Positions 53,436-62,995 of a DNA stretch of 64,000 bases are shown one piece after another. The notes beneath the pieces are model-generated. The model searched no databases, had not been told where the DNA came from, and saw only the letters and a list, made by a program, of their open reading frames with translations. The stretch is taken from NCBI RefSeq assembly GCF_020386615.1, contig NZ_CP077769.1, positions 1,116,001-1,180,000 on the forward strand, given 5' to 3'. Source of the stretch: Chitinophaga pendula. Lineage in GTDB: Bacteria > Bacteroidota > Bacteroidia > Chitinophagales > Chitinophagaceae. Position 1 is the stretch's first letter; the number at the start of each line of letters is the position of its first letter. The position numbers and the translations under genes were made by a program.

Positions 53436-54635
53436 ATGAAAAGATCATATCTAATCTTGGGGATTTTAATCGCCAGTATCACTTTGATACATTCCTGCTC
53501 AAAGCTGGAACCCTTCGGGCCGCCGGAAGATGAGCTGCTCGATGGGCCGGTAGAAGGGCTAAATTATGAACAGAGCCAACGCTTTCAATCCGGGGATGCC
53601 ACTTTTAATGATGAAGTATTTACAGTAGAAAAAGGCCTGGGACCCGTATTCGTCGCCACAAGTTGTGCCAGCTGCCATGCCGGCGATGGGAAAGGCCATC
53701 CGTTCACCACACTCACCCGCTTCGGACAGATGGATGAAACGCGTAATAAGTTCCTGCACCTGGGAGGCCCGCAGTTACAAAATAGGGCAATACCCGGGTA
53801 TCAGCCAGAAACGATACCCGCCGGGGCGACCTTCTCCCGCTTTACGCCTCCAGCTGTCACCGGCTTGGGCTTTTTAGAGGCAGTCGCAGATGCTGACATA
53901 CTCGCCATGGCAGACCCCGATGATGCAGATGGAGATGGTATTTCTGGAGTGCCTAACTGGCACACAATACCGCCCTATGTAAAGCCGCCCGCCAATGCTA
54001 TTGTTCGTGATGGAAAATATATCTGCCGCTTCGGAAAAAAGGCCAGCGTCTACAACCTGCTGGCGCAAGCAGCAGATGCATTTTCACAGGATATAGGCAT
54101 CACCTCTGTGTATAATCCGGTAGATGTATACTCCATGCAGGAGGTTGATCCGGAAATATCCACACAGACTGTCAATAACATAGGTTTCTATTTGCAAACA
54201 TTGAAAGCTCCCATCCAAAGAGAGCAGGACAATCCGCAAGTAGTCGAAGGCAGAAAGATATTTGCCAAAGTAGGTTGCGCGGGCTGTCACAAACCCACAC
54301 TTCGGACGGGCGCCTCCAATATAACACCACTGTCCAATACAGAATTCCATCCCTATACCGATCTGCTATTACACGATATGGGGCCAGCACTAGATGACGG
54401 TTATACGGAGGGAGGCGCTAAAACAGCGGAATGGCGTACACCTCCGCTGTGGGGATTGGGGCTGTCGCCCAAGTCGCAGGGGGGCAGATACTTTCTCCTG
54501 CACGATGGCAGGGCTGGTACTATCGAACAGGCCATTGAAATGCATGGGGGCGAAGGGGCTCGTGCGCAGACCAACTACACCAAATTGACGCCAACTGAAC
54601 GGGATGCACTGATCAGATTCCTGAAATCCTTATAG
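53436..54635 (+). CDS. Di-heme c-type oxidoreductase (DHOR/DUF1111 family) lipoprotein
   Basis: 399 residues. Lipobox LIHSC (Cys ~21). Two heme c sites, TSCASCHAGDGKG (~76-88) and VGCAGCHKPTLRTG (~279-292), and the family signature EWRTPPLWGLG near the C-terminus, followed by FLLHDGRAGTIEQAIEMHGG. These proteins resemble cytochrome c peroxidases and are called thiol oxidoreductases in some annotations; the substrate is not established. First gene of a three-gene operon with a Rieske protein and a porin. Confidence 0.9.
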   Translation: MKRSYLILGILIASITLIHSCSKLEPFGPPEDELLDGPVEGLNYEQSQRFQSGDATFNDEVFTVEKGLGPVFVATSCASCHAGDGKGHPFTTLTRFGQMDETRNKFLHLGGPQLQNRAIPGYQPETIPAGATFSRFTPPAVTGLGFLEAVADADILAMADPDDADGDGISGVPNWHTIPPYVKPPANAIVRDGKYICRFGKKASVYNLLAQAADAFSQDIGITSVYNPVDVYSMQEVDPEISTQTVNNIGFYLQTLKAPIQREQDNPQVVEGRKIFAKVGCAGCHKPTLRTGASNITPLSNTEFHPYTDLLLHDMGPALDDGYTEGGAKTAEWRTPPLWGLGLSPKSQGGRYFLLHDGRAGTIEQAIEMHGGEGARAQTNYTKLTPTERDALIRFLKSL

Positions 54636-54637
54636 CG

Positions 54638-55075
54638 ATGCACAGAAAAGAATTTATCAAACAGTGCGGCTTCACATGCCTGGGCGGCGCATTGATGACC
54701 TCCATGCTGGAAGGATGTAGCACATCTCATCACATTACCGGCCAACTCACAGGCGGAGAACTGAATATCCCGCTCGCCAAATTTGAAAATGGTAAAGGGA
54801 CATCTTATCACAACTATATGGTCGTGCAACATGATGCATTGCAATATCCTATCTGCGTGTTTCGCTTGGCGGAAAATGAGTTCATAGCACTATTGATGCA
54901 GTGTACACACCAGGGCGCAGAACTACAGGTTTTTGGAGATAAACTGCAATGTCCTGCCCATGGTAGTGAATTCACTAAACAGGGTGAGGTACAAAACGGA
55001 CCTGCGGATAAGCATCTGCGTACACTACCGGTTCATATAGTTAACGACCAGATTAAAATATCGCTAAACAAATGA
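54638..55075 (+). CDS. Rieske [2Fe-2S] lipoprotein/Tat-type protein
   Basis: 145 residues. The N-terminus has RKEFIKQCGFTCLGGALM and a lipobox-like LEGC (Cys ~26). The Rieske domain binds its cluster with MQCTHQGAEL and CPAHGSEF (CxH...CxxH). It starts 2 bp after the heme protein, so it likely passes electrons to or from it in the periplasm. Confidence 0.9.
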   Translation: MHRKEFIKQCGFTCLGGALMTSMLEGCSTSHHITGQLTGGELNIPLAKFENGKGTSYHNYMVVQHDALQYPICVFRLAENEFIALLMQCTHQGAELQVFGDKLQCPAHGSEFTKQGEVQNGPADKHLRTLPVHIVNDQIKISLNK

Positions 55076-56307
55076 ATAAAATAAATCTACCCATTTTCCT
55101 GCTCTTCATGTGCTGTTCCTGTCTGTCTGCAGTCGCTCAGATCGACTCTAGCCTCTTCAGACACATCCCCCGCGATACCACTAAAAAGACCATGAATATG
55201 GATGCCATCTATAACCGGCCTTTGATCGTAGCGGGGAAAGTGCCCGTAGCGATTGGCGGATATATAGAGTCCAACTGGCAACATATTGGCAAAGACGGCG
55301 TTAGCGAAGGCCATCAGTTCCAATTCCGCCGATTTACCATGTTCCTGGCTTCCAGTATATCCCGGCGTATCAAGTTCATGTCCGAAATAGAATTCGAACC
55401 GGCTGATAAAGAGATCTCCATTGAGTTCGCTGCACTGGATATAGAACTACATCCCTTACTCAATTTAAGAGGAGGGATGATCGTCAATCCGATCGGAGCT
55501 TTTAATCAGAATCATGACGGCCCTAAATGGGAGTTCACCGACAGGCCTATCGCCATGACACAAATGTTGCCCGCTACTTGGAGTACCGCTGGTTTCGGCC
55601 TGTATGGCAAACATTATAATGGCGACTGGATGCTGGGCTATGAAGCATATCTCTCCAGTGGTTTTGATGGCAGTATTATTAATAACGACCAGAACAAAAC
55701 ATATCTGCCGGCAGCAAAAAAGAACACAGAGCGGTTCGAAGAAAGTGCCAGCGGCAATCCGCTATATACCGGCAAAGTCGCCGTAAGGAATAATAAATTC
55801 GGCGAAATAGGACTCTCTTACATGGGAGGCATCTATAACAAATACCAGGATGACGGTAAAAAGCTGGATGAAAAACGCCGGATGTCCGTATTTGCTGCCG
55901 ACTACAATACCACCATTCATCGTTGGGGTACCTTTATTGTGGGAGAATGGGCCTGGGTAATGGTTGATGTCCCCGCTACCTATACCCAACAATACGGCAG
56001 CAGACAGCAGGGTGGGTTTATTGACTTGGTACAGCCTGTCGTTAAGCGTAATATCCTGGGCTGGAACAACGCCACCCTCAACCTGGCTTGTCGCCTGGAA
56101 TATGTAGACTGGAACGTCGGCCGCTTTAGAGAAACAGGTGGCAATATCGGCGACGAGCTATGGAGTATCATGCCCGCTGTTAGTTTCCGGCCCAATAGTT
56201 CCACCGTACTACGGCTAAACTACCGTATCCAACGCCAACGCGACCTACTGTCCAACCCTGCCTCCAAGCTCGCAGGAGTCAGCTTTGGGATCTCTACTTA
56301 TTTCTAA
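55072..56307 (+). CDS. Outer-membrane porin, phosphate-selective-like
   Basis: 411 residues with signal peptide (IFLLFMCCSCLSAVAQ) and alternating beta-strand pattern to a terminal Phe (SFGISTYF). The stretch FMSEIEFEPADKEISIEFAA and LDIELHPLLNLRGGMIVNPI resembles Porin_O_P-type proteins. Its ATG overlaps the Rieske stop (ATGA), so translation is coupled. It probably brings in the substrate of the redox pair. Confidence 0.85.
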   Translation: MNKINLPIFLLFMCCSCLSAVAQIDSSLFRHIPRDTTKKTMNMDAIYNRPLIVAGKVPVAIGGYIESNWQHIGKDGVSEGHQFQFRRFTMFLASSISRRIKFMSEIEFEPADKEISIEFAALDIELHPLLNLRGGMIVNPIGAFNQNHDGPKWEFTDRPIAMTQMLPATWSTAGFGLYGKHYNGDWMLGYEAYLSSGFDGSIINNDQNKTYLPAAKKNTERFEESASGNPLYTGKVAVRNNKFGEIGLSYMGGIYNKYQDDGKKLDEKRRMSVFAADYNTTIHRWGTFIVGEWAWVMVDVPATYTQQYGSRQQGGFIDLVQPVVKRNILGWNNATLNLACRLEYVDWNVGRFRETGGNIGDELWSIMPAVSFRPNSSTVLRLNYRIQRQRDLLSNPASKLAGVSFGISTYF

Positions 56308-56327
56308 AAACATATAAAATACTATTC

Positions 56328-56362
56328 GCAAAAGGAGCATCTCTATGGTGCTCTTTTTGCCT
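56328..56362 (+). terminator. Terminator of the heme/Rieske/porin operon
   Basis: GCAAAAGGAGCA/TGCTCTTTTTGC hairpin with a 9-nt loop, 20 bp past the porin stop. Confidence 0.7.
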
Positions 56363-56423
56363 TTCATATGCTTTGGTATCGTTTTTTTTCTTAAAATCGC
56401 CGGACAAATCAATACATACCGCG

Positions 56424-56987
56424 ATGGAAGCCATGCTTCGCCAGCATATCGAGAAGATTGTAAAGTTGACAGAGGAAGAATTTGAATTTGTCCTGTCGCA
56501 TTTTACGTACAAGAAGTTTAAGAAACATCAATACCTGATCCAGGCAGGAGACTTATGTCCACACCTTTATTTCATTACCAAAGGAGTACTTAAATCTTTC
56601 TCTATCGACGATACCGGTAAAGTCCATATCCTGGAAATAGGTATGGAAGACTGGTGGATGACAGATGAAAATGGTTTCCATAATAAGACCGTGGCTACCT
56701 TCAACGTCGACTGCCTGGAAGATACAGAAGTCTATTGTATATCTATCGATGACCGGGAACGCCTCTGTAACGCCATGAGGAAAATGGAATATTTCTTTCT
56801 GAAAAAGACCACCGCCGGATATATTGCACTCCAGCAACGTATATTGTCGCTAACCAGCAAAAAGGCAGAAGAGCGTTATAGCCAGCTCATATCTACCTAT
56901 CCCTCCTTGATACAAAGGGTGCCCAAATCATTGATTGCCTCTTACTTGGGCGTCACCCGCGAAACCCTCAGCCGCTTGCAGGCGTGA
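56424..56987 (+). CDS. Crp/Fnr-family regulator
   Basis: 187 residues from the ATG at 56424: cyclic-nucleotide-like sensor barrel (~15-115; YLIQAGDLCPHLYFITKGVL) and a C-terminal helical part ending in VPKSLIASYLGVTRETLSRL, the recognition helix. The cAMP-binding phosphate loop is not conserved, as in many Bacteroidota members. It precedes the PRISE-type reductase by 90 bp and may control it. Confidence 0.9.
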   Translation: MEAMLRQHIEKIVKLTEEEFEFVLSHFTYKKFKKHQYLIQAGDLCPHLYFITKGVLKSFSIDDTGKVHILEIGMEDWWMTDENGFHNKTVATFNVDCLEDTEVYCISIDDRERLCNAMRKMEYFFLKKTTAGYIALQQRILSLTSKKAEERYSQLISTYPSLIQRVPKSLIASYLGVTRETLSRLQA

Positions 56988-57077
56988 TAAATATCACGTT
57001 TTAATAGTGACAAATGTCCTTTCTATACCCAACTACTCAGGAGACCTTTGCGGTATCTATTACGCAAATGTTTTAAT

Positions 57078-58145
57078 ATGGAAAATATAGCATTGGTAGC
57101 AGGAGCGACTGGTATTGTCGGTAGTAACCTGGCGGCATTCCTGGTTGCAAATGGCTGGGCCACTTATGGGCTTTCACGTACACCCAACAACGAAATAAAA
57201 AGCGTTATACCCGTAGCCGCTGATCTTACCTCCCGGGAGCGCCTGTCAGACGCCTTGGCAAACATCCGACCCACACATGTGTTCTTCACCTCCTGGATGC
57301 GAAAGGAGAGTGAAGCAGAAAACATCCGGGTGAATGCCGCCCTGGTCCGTAACCTGCTGGACGTTTTATCTCCTAAAAAGTCTATCCGCCACGTAGCACT
57401 GGTGACAGGGTTGAAACACTACCTCGGGCCCTTCGAAGCTTATACGAAAGCCGGCTTTGCATTGGAAACACCCGTACATGAAGGCATGCCCAGGCTCCCT
57501 CTGCAAAACTTCTATTACGCCCAGGAAGATGAAGTATACGCCGCCGCCGACAGAGATGGTTTTTCCTGGAGCGTACACCGTCCGCACACCATTGTAGGAA
57601 AAGCAGTAGGCAACCTGATGAATATAGGTATGACCCTCGCCGTATATGCCAGCATCTGCAAAGAGTTGGGCCGTCCATTCCGTTGGCCGGGCTCTAAAGC
57701 ACAATGGGAAGGCCTTTCTGATATAACTGATGCGAGGATACTGGCTGCACAATTACTGTGGGCCGCTACTACAGATGCTGCGAAAAACGAGGCGTTTAAT
57801 ATCGTCAACGGAGATGTATTCCGCTGGAATAAGCTCTGGTATCAGATCGCGGATTGGTTTGACGTAGCGGCGATCGGATTCGAAGAAACGATCCATCCGC
57901 TGGAACAGGAGATGAAAGGACTGGAAAGTACCTGGCAAGCTATGGCCGCAAAGTATGGTCTGGTAGAAGCCAATTTAAACAGGCTGATCTCTCCCTGGCA
58001 TACTGACCTGGACCTCGGACGGCCTGTGGAAGTAGTGACGGACATGTCCAAAAGCAGGGAACTAGGCTTTACCGCCTATCAACGCACCACAGCGTCATTT
58101 ACCGATCTGTTCAGCGACTTGAAAGCACAACGGCTGATTCCCTGA
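57078..58145 (+). CDS. PRISE-type SDR (progesterone 5beta-reductase/iridoid synthase-like)
   Basis: 355 residues from the ATG at 57078. Rossmann loop ALVAGATGIVGSNLAAFL, then HVFFTSWMR, ALVTGLKHYLGPFEAY (active-site Lys), LPLQNFYYAQEDEVYAAADR (active-site Tyr), WSVHRPHTIVGKAVGN and NEAFNIVNGDVFRW. These are signature blocks of the PRISE group, which reduces activated C=C bonds of enones with NADPH. Substrate in bacteria is mostly unknown. Confidence 0.88.
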   Translation: MENIALVAGATGIVGSNLAAFLVANGWATYGLSRTPNNEIKSVIPVAADLTSRERLSDALANIRPTHVFFTSWMRKESEAENIRVNAALVRNLLDVLSPKKSIRHVALVTGLKHYLGPFEAYTKAGFALETPVHEGMPRLPLQNFYYAQEDEVYAAADRDGFSWSVHRPHTIVGKAVGNLMNIGMTLAVYASICKELGRPFRWPGSKAQWEGLSDITDARILAAQLLWAATTDAAKNEAFNIVNGDVFRWNKLWYQIADWFDVAAIGFEETIHPLEQEMKGLESTWQAMAAKYGLVEANLNRLISPWHTDLDLGRPVEVVTDMSKSRELGFTAYQRTTASFTDLFSDLKAQRLIP

Positions 58146-58484
58146 CAACAGGAATTTTGTAACTTCACCGTATACTGTTAACCGGTATACACCTAAAAAG
58201 GAGGCCGGGTAAATACCCGGCCATCCGCTACATAGTTGTTAGAACGAAAATAATACCTTAGACAATCGCTGACAGGTAGCGTAGAAGTCCCATCTTTCAA
58301 AGAAAGACACGACAAACCACCATTCCCTGGAGAGAATGTATGTTGGGCGAAGACAAAGCAAAAGGGGATCAGATCTATTTATTTGTAGCGGCGCTTAAAA
58401 TTACTGGTCACCGGTTGTATAAACAGTACCGGTAAACCAGTATTTTAAGTAAATCTTCGGTGTAGGAGAGACACTAGGTATTGG
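58146..58484. other. Intergenic region with two hairpins
   Basis: A 20-bp hairpin GGCCGGGTAAATACCCGGCC at 58203-58222 (terminator-like for the plus-strand gene, no T run). A second imperfect inverted repeat spans ~58407-58440 (ACTGGT..ACCGGT / ACCGGT..ACCAGT), before the minus-strand methyltransferase stop. No gene seen. Confidence 0.55.
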
Positions 58485-59246
58485 TTAACAATGAGCCTTG
58501 GCAATGAAAAGGGTAGTAATATAGTCAAAGCTGACACGGCCATCTTTTTCATATCGTCCGAACATATCTTCCAGGCGCGCGATCATAGGTGCACAATTAA
58601 TATCCGCTTCAGATGGCATAAAGGACGTAGAAAGCAACCGTCCTTTAATAGTTTCGTAGCCTAATTCCTGGGAATTTTCAAAGATCACTTTTTCATAACG
58701 GCAGGGAGAGAAGAAAGCCGTATTCATGTCTTCAGCAGCTACATCACGTCGGGAAGGCGTATAGCCGGTGCCATAGGTAGCCAGCAGGTTTTCATATTCC
58801 CTGGCAAACCCGGTGTTCAGCTTCCGGATATTCCACATTAGCAGGACGTAACCGTCTCGTTTAGCGATCCGCTTAAATTCTGTTTTAGCCTCCTCTTGGT
58901 TGAACCAATGAAAAGCCTGCCCGGCAAATACGATATCCATACTGCCGTCTTCCAGCTGTGTAGCCTCTGCCGTACCCTTTACCGGCTGAAAGCCCGGGTA
59001 GTGTTGTAGCAAAGCAGTTGCTTTTGCCCTCATGGCATCATTCGGCTCTACGGCATATACGGTATTACCGTTTTTTAAGAATAACTCCGAAGATATACCG
59101 GTACCTGCACCGATGTCGGCGACATCCATGCCAGCATGTAAGCCTATTTTTTGTTGTAAATATTCAATAACAGCAATAGGGTAACCAGGACGGTAACGGG
59201 CATAATTATCTGCTCTGTTGGTGAATCGGGTCGTACTATCGTTCAT
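58485..59246 (-). CDS. Class I SAM-dependent methyltransferase
   Basis: 253 residues. Motif I VADIGAGTGISSELF, then VYAVEPNDAMRAKA, MDIVFAGQAFHWFN (motif post-II) and YVLLMWNIRKLN. The Methyltransf_11/25 pattern with the AFHWF signature is shared by ubiquinone/trans-aconitate-like enzymes. Substrate unknown; single gene. Confidence 0.88.
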   Translation of the reverse strand: MNDSTTRFTNRADNYARYRPGYPIAVIEYLQQKIGLHAGMDVADIGAGTGISSELFLKNGNTVYAVEPNDAMRAKATALLQHYPGFQPVKGTAEATQLEDGSMDIVFAGQAFHWFNQEEAKTEFKRIAKRDGYVLLMWNIRKLNTGFAREYENLLATYGTGYTPSRRDVAAEDMNTAFFSPCRYEKVIFENSQELGYETIKGRLLSTSFMPSEADINCAPMIARLEDMFGRYEKDGRVSFDYITTLFIAKAHC

Positions 59247-59632
59247 GATCGGTTATTTGAAAGATTAGATAAATATGATGACAGTAGGGGCAATGCGATG
59301 GGCTTGTTCAGTAAGTAAGTTAATGCTATTCAATCACATTTCTGTAGTTGGACAACGTTGTAAAATGATAATATAGAGTTAACTGAAATATTTTGCAATG
59401 TCCAAAATTTATTTTTATTTTCGGATAGTAAAATTACTTAGAATTAACCCAAAACAAAAGTCCATTAAACCCAGGCCAACGAATTATTAGCGTAGTTACC
59501 CAGCACCTGATTTTTGTATTCCACTTTCCTTTTCATTTACTGCTAAGTACACAGTCAATCCGCCACTTTACTGTTACTTATGTTGAATAATTGTTTTTGT
59601 TAACTATTTACTTAATCCTAAACCATTGAATT
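59247..59632. other. Intergenic region, no gene seen
   Basis: A 386-bp AT-rich gap between the divergent methyltransferase and the 59.6-kb gene. It should hold both promoters; no exact TAnnTTTG box with good spacing was found near the plus-strand ATG. Confidence 0.5.
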
Positions 59633-60622
59633 ATGGGGCATTTGCTAAATTTCGACGATAGCAGCGCACTCGCTTTTCAACGACCCTCCCTAAAGTCTGT
59701 AGATGAAAAGACCCTCTCCCAAATGCCTGTCTATGACATCTTGTGTGGCAAAAGTGTAGGTCTGCCTTTTGAATACCTGATGACGGACGTGTATTCCGGG
59801 TGTTTACCTATTAAGAGCATCTGTTATGGTAACTGCTCCGCCGCAGAGTACTGGATCAATAAAGGATTCAACTTTGGGATGCGCCGCCTCAATAATTTCG
59901 ATGAAGTAGCTTTCAGAAAGTCTATTACCGAACTGTCACCAGACCAACGCTGGCTGAGACAAGGCTGGGTATCAGACTGCTCGCTGTCTAAAAAGTCCTG
60001 GGACCTCCTGGGCCCCATCTCCGATATACTGGCCGAATACAACATTCACATGGTCATTATATCCAAGATCTTCACCAAACCCTCCCTGGAGATCATGCAG
60101 AAACTGGCGCAGAACAAAACAGAGATACGCGTATCCATTTCTGCTATCGACACCAAAAGAGAGATCGAGAAACGTTTCGAATTCCTGGAAGCATATCGCC
60201 AGGTCGGTGGTATGTCCGTTCCTTACTTAATGTCTTTTAAGTACTCCGACCCACTGCTGAAAAACAATCAGGAGATCATCGTCGAGAAGATCGTCGCCGA
60301 CGACTACATCGCCTCCGAACACCCCCTGCGCCTCAGTAGCGACAATTCCGGCCTGGAAGGCGCCGATACCGACCGGCACTATCATCCCAAGTTCGCCGAC
60401 CAAACCTGGTTCGGACGGCTCTATAGCCACATAGGCAACTTCCTGCTGCCTCCTCCCACGTTCTTACCGGCAGACTATACCTTATTCTTTACGCATTACG
60501 CTACGCTCGCCAAAGAAGGACATCCTTATACCTTTAATAACCTGCCTACCTATCAGGACCTGATGGAAAAAAAATTGATTCACAATAATACTTTTGATCA
60601 TGCAAACTATGACGTTAAATAA
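59633..60622 (+). CDS. Possible radical-SAM-like enzyme partnered with a 2OG oxygenase
   Basis: 329 residues, not firmly recognised. A cysteine cluster C-x7-C-x3-C (SGCLPIKSICYGNCSAAEYW, ~62-81) recalls a non-canonical radical-SAM loop. The following alternation of strands and helices looks like a TIM-type barrel: NIHMVIISKIF, EIRVSISAIDTKREIEKRFE, GGMSVPYLMSF. No signal peptide. The oxygenase gene overlaps its end by ~20-30 bp, so the two are translationally coupled. The cluster spacing is not CxxxCxxC, so the radical-SAM label is tentative. Confidence 0.5.
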   Translation: MGHLLNFDDSSALAFQRPSLKSVDEKTLSQMPVYDILCGKSVGLPFEYLMTDVYSGCLPIKSICYGNCSAAEYWINKGFNFGMRRLNNFDEVAFRKSITELSPDQRWLRQGWVSDCSLSKKSWDLLGPISDILAEYNIHMVIISKIFTKPSLEIMQKLAQNKTEIRVSISAIDTKREIEKRFEFLEAYRQVGGMSVPYLMSFKYSDPLLKNNQEIIVEKIVADDYIASEHPLRLSSDNSGLEGADTDRHYHPKFADQTWFGRLYSHIGNFLLPPPTFLPADYTLFFTHYATLAKEGHPYTFNNLPTYQDLMEKKLIHNNTFDHANYDVK

Positions 60623-61289
60623 GGACCTGTCCACGTTCGAAACGAATGAAGCAGAGATACTGAGTGCTATCACCGAACCATTGTACCAGCAAGGCTATGT
60701 GTCTGCCGATATCGGAGACATCGCTCCTAAGACCTTATTATCTATTGCCTACTATTTCGGCGAAGTAATTCCCATCGGCAGAGGCAACGATCACATCACC
60801 GAGATCCGTACCAGCGCCGAAGTAGGTACCAAAGATGTTCCGCTGCACAACGATAAGTCTTACTGGAGAATACCACCTCGTTATCTCATTCTCTATTGCA
60901 GACAGGCAGACGGGTTCGAAAATAACCACATGCATGTATCAGATATCCACGGCGCTTTCCTGCAGCTCACAGAAGAAGAGAGACAAAACCTCTCTGATAG
61001 AGTACTCGATATCCATCACCCTTCTAACAGAAGCAGCGGCAAGCTGATGGGCAAGCTGGTAAATTATCTCAACGAAGAAGTATTCTACCGCTTCCGCTCT
61101 GATACTATCGAACGCAACTGGGAAGCATTTAACAAATGGGACCAGCTCGTGATCGACAACCTGGTAGAAGTGCCCTTCAATCCCGGTACCATCCTGGTGA
61201 TGGACAATTGGAAGTTCGCACACGGCCGTCGCCTTACCTCCGTAGTGAACAGCTACTCCCGTATGATCGATCGCGTACTCATCATGTAA
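60600..61289 (+). CDS. TauD/TfdA-type Fe(II)/2-oxoglutarate oxygenase
   Basis: About 229 residues (an ATG at 60594 is also possible). Iron ligands HxD in VPLHNDKSYW (~80) and distal His in NWKFAHGRRL (~209), with the 2OG-binding Arg two residues on. YYFGEVIPIGRGND and PPRYLILYCRQAD fit the TauD/clavaminate-synthase-like family. It should hydroxylate or desaturate a small molecule or peptide. It overlaps the end of the preceding gene and a terminator-like hairpin follows. Confidence 0.82.
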   Translation: MQTMTLNKDLSTFETNEAEILSAITEPLYQQGYVSADIGDIAPKTLLSIAYYFGEVIPIGRGNDHITEIRTSAEVGTKDVPLHNDKSYWRIPPRYLILYCRQADGFENNHMHVSDIHGAFLQLTEEERQNLSDRVLDIHHPSNRSSGKLMGKLVNYLNEEVFYRFRSDTIERNWEAFNKWDQLVIDNLVEVPFNPGTILVMDNWKFAHGRRLTSVVNSYSRMIDRVLIM

Positions 61290-61312
61290 TCAACTTATAT
61301 ACCGGTAATAAA

Positions 61313-61344
61313 TAGCAGAGGTGGCCTTAACGGTCGCCTTTTGC
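61313..61344 (+). terminator. Probable terminator after the oxygenase
   Basis: Imperfect hairpin AGCAGAGGTGGCC/GGTCGCCTTTTGCT with a TTAA loop, ~25 bp past the oxygenase stop. Confidence 0.5.
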
Positions 61345-61439
61345 TGCTGCCTGTCAGGAGTGAAAGAAATGCACTATTTTAGCGCCTGAAATTAGCCGCA
61401 GGCAATGTCCGTGTCTGCTTTAATTTATACCTGTACATT

Positions 61440-62480
61440 TTGTCTATGACTGTAGCAATTTCGGCAGCCTTTCGGAAGATGACCATCCGGGCTGTACTCG
61501 CCATCGTACTGTTTATTTTTACCTACCTGTTATTATTTGCACTGGCTGCAGGTCTCACACTGGCAAGCGGTTTCGCCGGCTTCATAGTGATCAGTGCGAT
61601 CGGTCTTAATTACATCTCCGCCGCTATTGGCCTTGGTCTGATCTCTGTCGGAGTACTGATCCTGTATTTTCTTATCAAATTCCTGTTCAAACAACATAAG
61701 GTAGACCGCTCTCATCTCACTGAACTTACCAGGGAAGAACAACCTGAACTCTTCGCTTTTATCGAAGAGATCGTGCAGCAAGTCGGCACCACCTTCCCTA
61801 AAAAGATATACCTCGCCTCCGATGTCAACGCAGCTGTATTCTACGACTCCAGTTTCTGGAGTATGTTTTTCCCGGTCAGGAAAAACCTCTTGATAGGCAT
61901 CGGGCTGATCAACACCGTATCCCGCCTGGAGCTGAAAGCCATCCTGGCTCATGAGTTTGGACACTTCTCCCAGCGCTCTATGAAGCTGGGTAGTTACGTG
62001 TATAATGTCAACCAGGTGATCTACAATATGCTGCACGACAACGAATCCTTTAACAGGGTACTGCAGAACTGGTACTTGAACTATGCTGATGCCGATCAGT
62101 CGTATGATGAACGCATCGGCTATTACAATGCCCTGGGACAATCTATTGAATTCATGCGGGTCACCACCCCCTTCGAACAGATCGAACGCAATCTCGTAGC
62201 GGTAGCAGCCGCGGAGAAAGAGCTGAAGGTACAGATCCGTATGATGCAGGAAACAGCACTCTTCCGGGACGATCACACCGGAGATAACAGCCATCTTTGA
62301 CAGGTACCTCTCTCAGGACTGGGTATATTTCAGTGATAAACAATATGATGATGACGCTTTGAAAGTGCTGGAAGAGGTCATGGACCAGTATCCATTTGTG
62401 CTGTCTAAGAGTTATTTCCTTGCTAAAAAGGCATTGCTGGACCAGGAAGCCGCGATGCAGACGGCATCAGTACCTGTATA
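61440..62480 (+). pseudogene. M48-family metalloprotease, frameshifted and internally deleted
   Basis: The intact-looking start has three membrane-type stretches (AVLAIVLFIFTYLLLFALAA, GFIVISAIGLNYISAAIGL and GVLILYFLIKFLF) and the zinc motif LAHEFGHFSQRSMK (HExxH). The frame stops at 62300. The neighbouring frame continues IFDRYLSQDWVYFSDKQYDD ... KKALLDQEAAMQTASVPV to a stop at 62480. The segment after ~residue 200 jumps between pieces of the usual sequence, and the total is well short of the ~650-700 residues of Bacteroidota relatives. Large internal loss plus a frameshift makes it non-functional. Confidence 0.7.
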
Positions 62481-62566
62481 GATACATGTCGCTGATTTTC
62501 AGGAGATTTTAAGGTGAGCGTAATGACAACTGTCTTATATTTACGCCCATTCAATCATTTACAGAC

Positions 62567-62995
62567 ATGGAGTTTTCAAAAGAATACACAGTAAAAGCAG
62601 AACATATCGATGTGCAGAATATCATGGATGGCCTCTATTATCCGTTTTACATGGAGTATTGCCGTCATGACTATATAAAGGAAGTGTTGGGCTTCGACTT
62701 CGCGGAAGAAGCCGAAAAAGGCGTGCATATGGTACTGTCCGGGTATAAGATCCAGTACCTGCGCTCCCTCAAAAAGGACGATCAGTTCAAGGTTACCTGT
62801 ACCCTGTATAAGGACCCTGCAGGACTCCCCAGGCTGCATTTCAAGCAGCAGATCATCATGAACAATAAGGTGATGACCAAAGCCGTATTTACCGGTACCT
62901 GCGTACCTGCCACCGGCGGCAGACCTTACCTGCCCGAAGGTATGCTAGACCAGCTGAAAGACGCACCCGTGCTGGAAGCAGGAGAGTCCCTGTAA
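62567..62995 (+). CDS. Hotdog-fold acyl-CoA thioesterase (YbgC/4HBT-like)
   Basis: 142 residues: YTVKAEHIDVQNIMDGLYYP with Asp and Asn/Asp positions of the 4HBT active site, EYCRHDYIKEVLGFDF, YKIQYLRSLKKDDQFKV and MTKAVFTGTCVPATGGR. It hydrolyses acyl-CoA thioesters or accepts ACP substrates. Single gene. Confidence 0.85.
   Translation: MEFSKEYTVKAEHIDVQNIMDGLYYPFYMEYCRHDYIKEVLGFDFAEEAEKGVHMVLSGYKIQYLRSLKKDDQFKVTCTLYKDPAGLPRLHFKQQIIMNNKVMTKAVFTGTCVPATGGRPYLPEGMLDQLKDAPVLEAGESL

Noticed and set aside
61533..62294. A 253-codon minus-strand frame in the M48 region
   Set aside because: No recognisable domain and antisense to a frame with an HExxH motif.
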